A stretch of DNA of 64,000 nucleotides from positions 3,867,001 through 3,931,000 of the forward strand of contig NZ_CP146350.1 of the NCBI RefSeq assembly GCF_037055355.1, in the 5' to 3' direction. The notes under the pieces are model-generated. The model did no database searches. It saw only the letters and a program-made list of their open reading frames with translations, and had not been told where the DNA came from. A program made the position numbers and the translations under genes. Of this stretch, positions 59,981 through 64,000 are shown one piece after another (the stretch's first letter is position 1; each line of letters opens with the position of its first letter). This DNA comes from Streptomyces sp. DG1A-41 (lineage in GTDB: Bacteria > Actinomycetota > Actinomycetes > Streptomycetales > Streptomycetaceae).

Positions 59981-62358
59981 TAGCTCGTACGTGCCGTGCC
60001 CGTGCCCTTCTCCGCGTCCAGGGCGTACACGCAGCGGTCCTTGCTGCACGCGTACACCACTCCGTCCCGGACGACCGGGGAGCCGGTGATCTCGCCGCCG
60101 GTGGCGAGCTTCCAGCGGAGCCGGCCGTCGTCGGCCTTCAGGGTGTAGAGCAGGTGGTCGGTGGAGCCGAAGTGGATACGGCCCTCGGCCACCGAGGGGG
60201 TGCCCACGATGTCGCCGCCCGCCTGGAAGCGCCACTTGGGCGTGCCGGTGACCGCGTCGAGGGTGTAGAGGCCCTTGCCGCTGCCCACGTGGACATGGCC
60301 GGCGGCGACCAGGACGGGGTCGACGGACGCCCGGGACTCGGTGGCGATGCGCCAGCGGTCACGGCCGTCGGTGGCGTCGAGGGCGTACACCGTGCCGAGG
60401 TAGTCGGCCAGGTAGATGCCGCCGCCGGCGACGGCCGGGCCGGGGACGAAGGTGGGCGGGGAGAGGAAGACGGCCGGGGCCTCGAAGTGCCACTTGACGT
60501 GCCCGGCGGCCACGTCGAGGGCGAGGACGCGGGTGCCGGCGCAGACGTAGACGTAGCCGTCGGACGCCTGGGCGACCCGGACCGGGACGCCGCCGCAGGA
60601 GGCCGCGTCGCCGATGGGGTACGACCAGCGCTCGTCGCCGGTGCGGGCGTCCAGGGCACGCAGCCGGGCGTCCTGCCACACGTAGACCGTGCCGTCGTGC
60701 AGGGCGGGTCCGGCCTCGGGGGACTCGAAGTCGCTCTGGCAGCCGGTGACCTCCCAGAGCTTCTGGCCGTTCGAGGCCTCCCAGCCCTGGACGCCGCCGC
60801 CCCGGGTGCCGGTGACGACCGTGCCGCGGCCGGCCTTGAGCGAGTAGACCCAGGCGTCCGTCTGGAGGCGCCACAGGTCGGTGCCCTCACGGGCGTCGAG
60901 GGCGAACAGCGTGGGCCCGTCGGAGGCGTGGATACGACCGTCCGCGACCGCCATGGACCAGGCGACGTCCCGGGTCTTGAAGCGGCGGCGGCCGGTGGCC
61001 ACGTCCAGCGCGTGCACCTCGAAGGAGGTGACGTAGACCAGGTCGCCGTCGACCGACGGAGTGCCCCAGACGTCGTTGGACATGCGGAAGCGCCAGGGCC
61101 GCCAGCCGCTCGCCTGCTCGGGCGGCGCGGCCGGGGCCGGGGGCGCGGCGACGGCGGGGCCCACGGCGGGGTCCGCGCCGTTGACGCCGGGGCGGGGCTT
61201 GGACCAGGAGGCGGCGAGGGCGGCCTCCGGAGGGGGTGCCTTGACGGCGGCGGCACGGACGTCGGCGACGCGCGGGCCCGGCCCGATGGGCACCTGGGCG
61301 CCGGCCAGCCGCACCGGGCCGGTGTCGGGACCCCCGACGGGTGCGGGCACGGGCGCCGGGACGACGGGGTCGTGCGAGGGCGGGGGCGGGATGGGCGCCG
61401 GGCCGGGGGCGGGGCGTCCGCCGCCGCTGCGGCCGGTGCCGGGGGCGGGCTTGCCGGCCGGGCGGCCGTTGCGGCGGGACTCGATCAGGCTCACCGCCCG
61501 CTCGGGCAGCCACGCCGAGGCCGTGCCGCTGTCGTCGGAGCCGGAGCCGAAGAGGTGGGGGGCCAGCTGGGCCTGGAGGTCGGCCGGGTTGGGGCGGGCC
61601 GTGGGGTCCATCTGCATACAGGACTCGATGAGCGGACGCAGCTCGTCCGGGAGTCCTTCGAGGTCCGGGCCCTCGCGCAGCAGCATGAAGACGGTCTCGA
61701 CCGGATTGGCGCCGTGGAAGGGCGGGTGCCCGGTGGCGGCGAAGACCAGCATGGAGCCGAGGGAGAAGACATCGCTGGCGCCGGTGACGCTGCGGGAGTC
61801 CTTGGCCTGTTCGGGGGACATGTAGGCGGGCGTGCCGACGGCGACGTTCGTCATCGTCAAACGCGTGTTCGAGACGCCCGACGCGATGCCGAAATCGATC
61901 ACCCGGGGGCCGTCCTCGACGACCAGGACGTTCGACGGCTTGAGGTCCCGGTGCACCAGCCCGGCGCCGTGGATGGACTGGAGCGCCTCGGCCACGCCCG
62001 CCGCCAGCCAGCGCACCGCCTGGGCCGGCAGCGGCCCGCAGTCGTTCACTATCTCTTCGAGGGAGGGCGCGGGAACGTACGCGGTGGCCAGCCACGGCAC
62101 GGCGGCGCGCGGGTCGGCGTCCACGACCGCGGCCGTGTAGAAGCCGGAGACGGCGCGGGCGGCCTCCACCTCACGCGTGAAGCGGACCCGGAACAGCTGG
62201 TCCTCGGCCAGCTCCGTCCGGACGGTCTTGATCGCCACGCGCCGGCCGGACGCCGAGCGCGCGAGATAGACCAGCCCCATGCCGCCGGCACCCAGCCGTC
62301 CCAGCACCTCGAACGGCCCGATCCGCCGCGGATCGTGCTGCGTCAGCTGATCCACCAC
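59980..62358 (-). CDS. Ser/Thr protein kinase with PQQ-like beta-propeller sensor
   Basis: About 792 residues from GTG 62358, 11 bases after GGGGAGG. Residues 10-270 form a Hanks kinase: [20 protein letters not shown] lysine, [12 protein letters not shown] catalytic loop, VIDFGIASG and [10 protein letters not shown] Pro/Ala linker (about 300-420) has no strongly hydrophobic membrane span. The C-terminal 370 residues hold about seven PQQ-like strands of the form VYALDAxxGxxRWR. This is a common Streptomyces arrangement; target and ligand are unknown. The 25-bp inverted repeat at 59880-59980 ends at its stop. Confidence 0.9.
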   Translation of the reverse strand: MVDQLTQHDPRRIGPFEVLGRLGAGGMGLVYLARSASGRRVAIKTVRTELAEDQLFRVRFTREVEAARAVSGFYTAAVVDADPRAAVPWLATAYVPAPSLEEIVNDCGPLPAQAVRWLAAGVAEALQSIHGAGLVHRDLKPSNVLVVEDGPRVIDFGIASGVSNTRLTMTNVAVGTPAYMSPEQAKDSRSVTGASDVFSLGSMLVFAATGHPPFHGANPVETVFMLLREGPDLEGLPDELRPLIESCMQMDPTARPNPADLQAQLAPHLFGSGSDDSGTASAWLPERAVSLIESRRNGRPAGKPAPGTGRSGGGRPAPGPAPIPPPPSHDPVVPAPVPAPVGGPDTGPVRLAGAQVPIGPGPRVADVRAAAVKAPPPEAALAASWSKPRPGVNGADPAVGPAVAAPPAPAAPPEQASGWRPWRFRMSNDVWGTPSVDGDLVYVTSFEVHALDVATGRRRFKTRDVAWSMAVADGRIHASDGPTLFALDAREGTDLWRLQTDAWVYSLKAGRGTVVTGTRGGGVQGWEASNGQKLWEVTGCQSDFESPEAGPALHDGTVYVWQDARLRALDARTGDERWSYPIGDAASCGGVPVRVAQASDGYVYVCAGTRVLALDVAAGHVKWHFEAPAVFLSPPTFVPGPAVAGGGIYLADYLGTVYALDATDGRDRWRIATESRASVDPVLVAAGHVHVGSGKGLYTLDAVTGTPKWRFQAGGDIVGTPSVAEGRIHFGSTDHLLYTLKADDGRLRWKLATGGEITGSPVVRDGVVYACSKDRCVYALDAEKGTGTARTS

Positions 62359-62549
62359 TCTGCCTGCCACCTCCCCGTACGAGCCGCGCCAAGCCACATG
62401 TTCCACGCGACCCCGTGCAGCGTCTCACCACCGCACCGCCATGGCGGCACGCACCCCGATTCTTCCTGGCCGGAGCCGTGGTTGCGAACCCGGTGACAAT
62501 TGGGATGTCTCGCCCCACAGACGGCCAAATGCAGACCAACACGGCCTGC

Positions 62550-63272
62550 TCAGCGGTGCAGCAGCGCGAAGGACGCCCCCTGATTGTCCGTGACGACGGC
62601 GACCGTGCCGTACGAGGTCCGGAAGGGCGGGGCCTGGATCCGGCCGCCGAGGCGGGTGACGTCCTCCATCGCGGCCGGTACGTCCTCGACGGCGAAGTGG
62701 ACGAGGAAGTGGGGCGGCATCTCGGCCGGGAACACGCCGGAGACGGGGGCACGGCCGAAGTCGGGCTCGGCGTCCGGACCGAACAGGGCCTCCTGGAAAA
62801 GATCGCCGTAGAAGGCGTTGGCCGCCTCGGTGTCCCGGGCGTACAGCTCGGCCCAGGCGAAGGTGCCCGGCTCGTGCCGCCTGCCGAAGCCGGGGTGCCC
62901 GCCCGGCTGCCACAGGGCGAAGACGGCCCCCTCCGGGTCCGTGACGAGGGCCGTGACGCCCAGCTCGCCGGCCGGCACCGGCGCCGATACGACCTGCCCG
63001 CCGGCCGCCCGGATACGCCGGACCAGGGCCGCCGCGTCCGGGGTCGCGAAGTACACGGTCCAGACGGTGGGCAACCGGCCGTCCACCTTGCGGACCAGCG
63101 CGGCCACGGGTTCACCGTCCTTCAGCGCCTGCGCGAAGGGGCCGAACCAGTCCTCGAAGGTCCACCCGAAAAGTTCACCGTAGAACCGCTTGCCCGCCTC
63201 GACGTCGGGAAGCTGCGCGTCCACCCAGCAGGGAACGCCCTCTGCGTACACCGATGCCCTGTTTTCGGCCAT
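62550..63272 (-). CDS. VOC-family protein with two glyoxalase-like modules
   Basis: A 240-residue protein with duplicated vicinal-oxygen-chelate modules: the first holds CWVDAQLPDVEAGKRFYGEL and FALWQPGGHPG, the second FAWAELYARDTEAANAFYGD and a final DNQGASFALLHR. Actinobacterial relatives include hydroxylases and antibiotic-binding proteins, but most are uncharacterised. It lies 191 bases upstream of the kinase on the same strand and is divergent from the TetR gene. Confidence 0.88.
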   Translation of the reverse strand: MAENRASVYAEGVPCWVDAQLPDVEAGKRFYGELFGWTFEDWFGPFAQALKDGEPVAALVRKVDGRLPTVWTVYFATPDAAALVRRIRAAGGQVVSAPVPAGELGVTALVTDPEGAVFALWQPGGHPGFGRRHEPGTFAWAELYARDTEAANAFYGDLFQEALFGPDAEPDFGRAPVSGVFPAEMPPHFLVHFAVEDVPAAMEDVTRLGGRIQAPPFRTSYGTVAVVTDNQGASFALLHR

Positions 63273-63394
63273 GCCGACAACGTAACCGCGACTGCCGCAC
63301 CCCGCAGACCAGGCACACCAGCCCCCACACCCCCTTGCACCCCATTTGCAGTCGGCCGAATCGCGCCCCGATCACGCCTCGGTAAGCTGACGGC

Positions 63395-64000
63395 ATGACA
63401 GGACAAGTGCGTACCGTCGACGGCCGCGTGGCCGGTAGGCGTGGGCAGGCGACCCGGCAGAAGCTGCTCGACTGCCTCAGCGAGATGCTCAGCTCCTCCC
63501 CGTACCGGGACGTCAAAGTCATCGATGTCGCCCGGAAGGCGGGCACTTCGCCCGCGACCTTCTACCAGTACTTCCCGGACGTCGAGGGCGCCGTCCTGGA
63601 GATCGCCGAACAAATGGCGACCGAGGGCGCCGCGTTGACCGAGCTCTTGGAGGGCCGCTCCTGGGCCGGCAAGGCCGGCTGGCAGACGGCGCAGGAACTC
63701 GTCGACGGGTTCCTGGAGTTCTGGCGCAAGAACGACGCGATCCTCCGGGTCGTGGATCTCGGCGCCGCCGAGGGCGACAAGCGGTTCTACAAGCTCCGCA
63801 TGAAGATCCTCAACTCGGTGAACAACTCCCTCGCGGACGCCGTCGCCGAGCTCCAGGCCAAGGGCCGGGTCGACAAGGACGTGAACCCGGCGGCCATCGC
63901 CGGTTCGCTGGTCGCGATGCTCGCGGCCGTCGCCTCCCACCAGAAGGGCTTCTCCTCCTGGGGCGTGAAGCAGGCCGAACTGAAGCCGAACCTCGCGCTG
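63395..64000 (+). CDS. TetR-family regulator, C-terminus cut by window edge
   Basis: 202 codons are present from ATG 63395 and the frame is still open at the window end. Residues 15-65 form the TetR helix-turn-helix: RGQATRQKLLDCLSEML, VKVIDVARKAGTSPATFYQYF. The rest is helical with WRKNDAILRVVDLGAAEGD. This sequence type is widely conserved in Streptomyces. It is the only TetR protein in the window and so a possible, untested candidate for the CTGACG-N3-CGTCAG sites, although it lies 7 kb from the nearest. Confidence 0.9.
   Translation, partial: MTGQVRTVDGRVAGRRGQATRQKLLDCLSEMLSSSPYRDVKVIDVARKAGTSPATFYQYFPDVEGAVLEIAEQMATEGAALTELLEGRSWAGKAGWQTAQELVDGFLEFWRKNDAILRVVDLGAAEGDKRFYKLRMKILNSVNNSLADAVAELQAKGRVDKDVNPAAIAGSLVAMLAAVASHQKGFSSWGVKQAELKPNLAL

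Noticed and set aside
63395..64000. Assigning the TetR gene as the regulator of the CTGACG-N3-CGTCAG sites
   Set aside because: It is 7 kb from the nearest site and its own upstream region lacks the motif; kept only as an untested candidate.

Overview
The window is high-GC actinobacterial DNA and almost certainly Streptomyces. Indicators are a SARP regulator with a TTA (bldA) codon, an afsR-afsS pair, DUF397/XRE/HATPase regulatory cassettes, fbiC with several F420-type oxidoreductases, a kinase with a PQQ-like repeat sensor, and GTG starts with GGAGG-type ribosome sites. No rRNA, tRNA, CRISPR array or intact insertion sequence was found.

Region 1 (about 0.4-17.7 kb) looks like a compact specialised-metabolite cluster. 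A collinear, mostly translationally coupled operon (1655-10528, +) encodes an AfsA-family double-hotdog protein, a CerJ/DpsC-type KAS III, an ACP, a KAS II, a ketoreductase with an unusual collagen-like Gly-X-Y N-terminus, a FabH-type KAS III, a second SDR, a FAD aromatic hydroxylase and a HAD phosphatase. Around it lie an aldo/keto reductase, an MFS exporter, a hotdog thioesterase, a MarR regulator, a TTA-containing SARP, a second CerJ-type KAS III and a cupin. There is no chain-length factor, acyltransferase or FabZ-type dehydratase. My reading is a stand-alone mini fatty-acid or polyketide line feeding an AfsA-type condensation and/or an ester-forming KAS III. Two tandem-repeat blocks (33 bp and 38 bp units) occupy intergenic space here.

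Region 2 (18-36 kb) is mixed: an XRE regulator with a divergent MFS pump and aldo/keto reductase, a P-loop/TPR protein, small membrane proteins, a GT2-GtrA-membrane glycosylation trio, fbiC with an LLM enzyme, a DedA protein, a methyltransferase remnant, a secreted PHP-type hydrolase and an EEP-family hydrolase.

Region 3 (36.6-47.1 and 54.8-59.9 kb) is catabolic: aldehyde dehydrogenase, amidohydrolases, LLM enzymes, SDR, acyl-CoA ligase, Ltp-like thiolase, DUF35 protein, enoyl-CoA hydratase and epoxide hydrolase. Six copies of a 15-bp palindrome, CTGACG-N3-CGTCAG (two with one changed base), lie upstream of five transcription units in this region and suggest one undescribed regulon. Two secreted beta-rich proteins and a LuxR regulator sit between.

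Region 4 (47-54 kb and 60-64 kb) holds regulators: a DUF397/XRE/HATPase cassette, afsR with afsS and a PHO/AfsR-like 11-bp repeat promoter, a Ser/Thr kinase, a VOC protein and a TetR regulator cut by the window end.

Quality caution: at least five conserved genes (near 720, 23210, 29908, 33420 and 42811) and one remnant (33.85-33.92 kb) are each broken by what looks like a single missing base. The uniform direction suggests base drop-outs in the sequence more than real pseudogenes.
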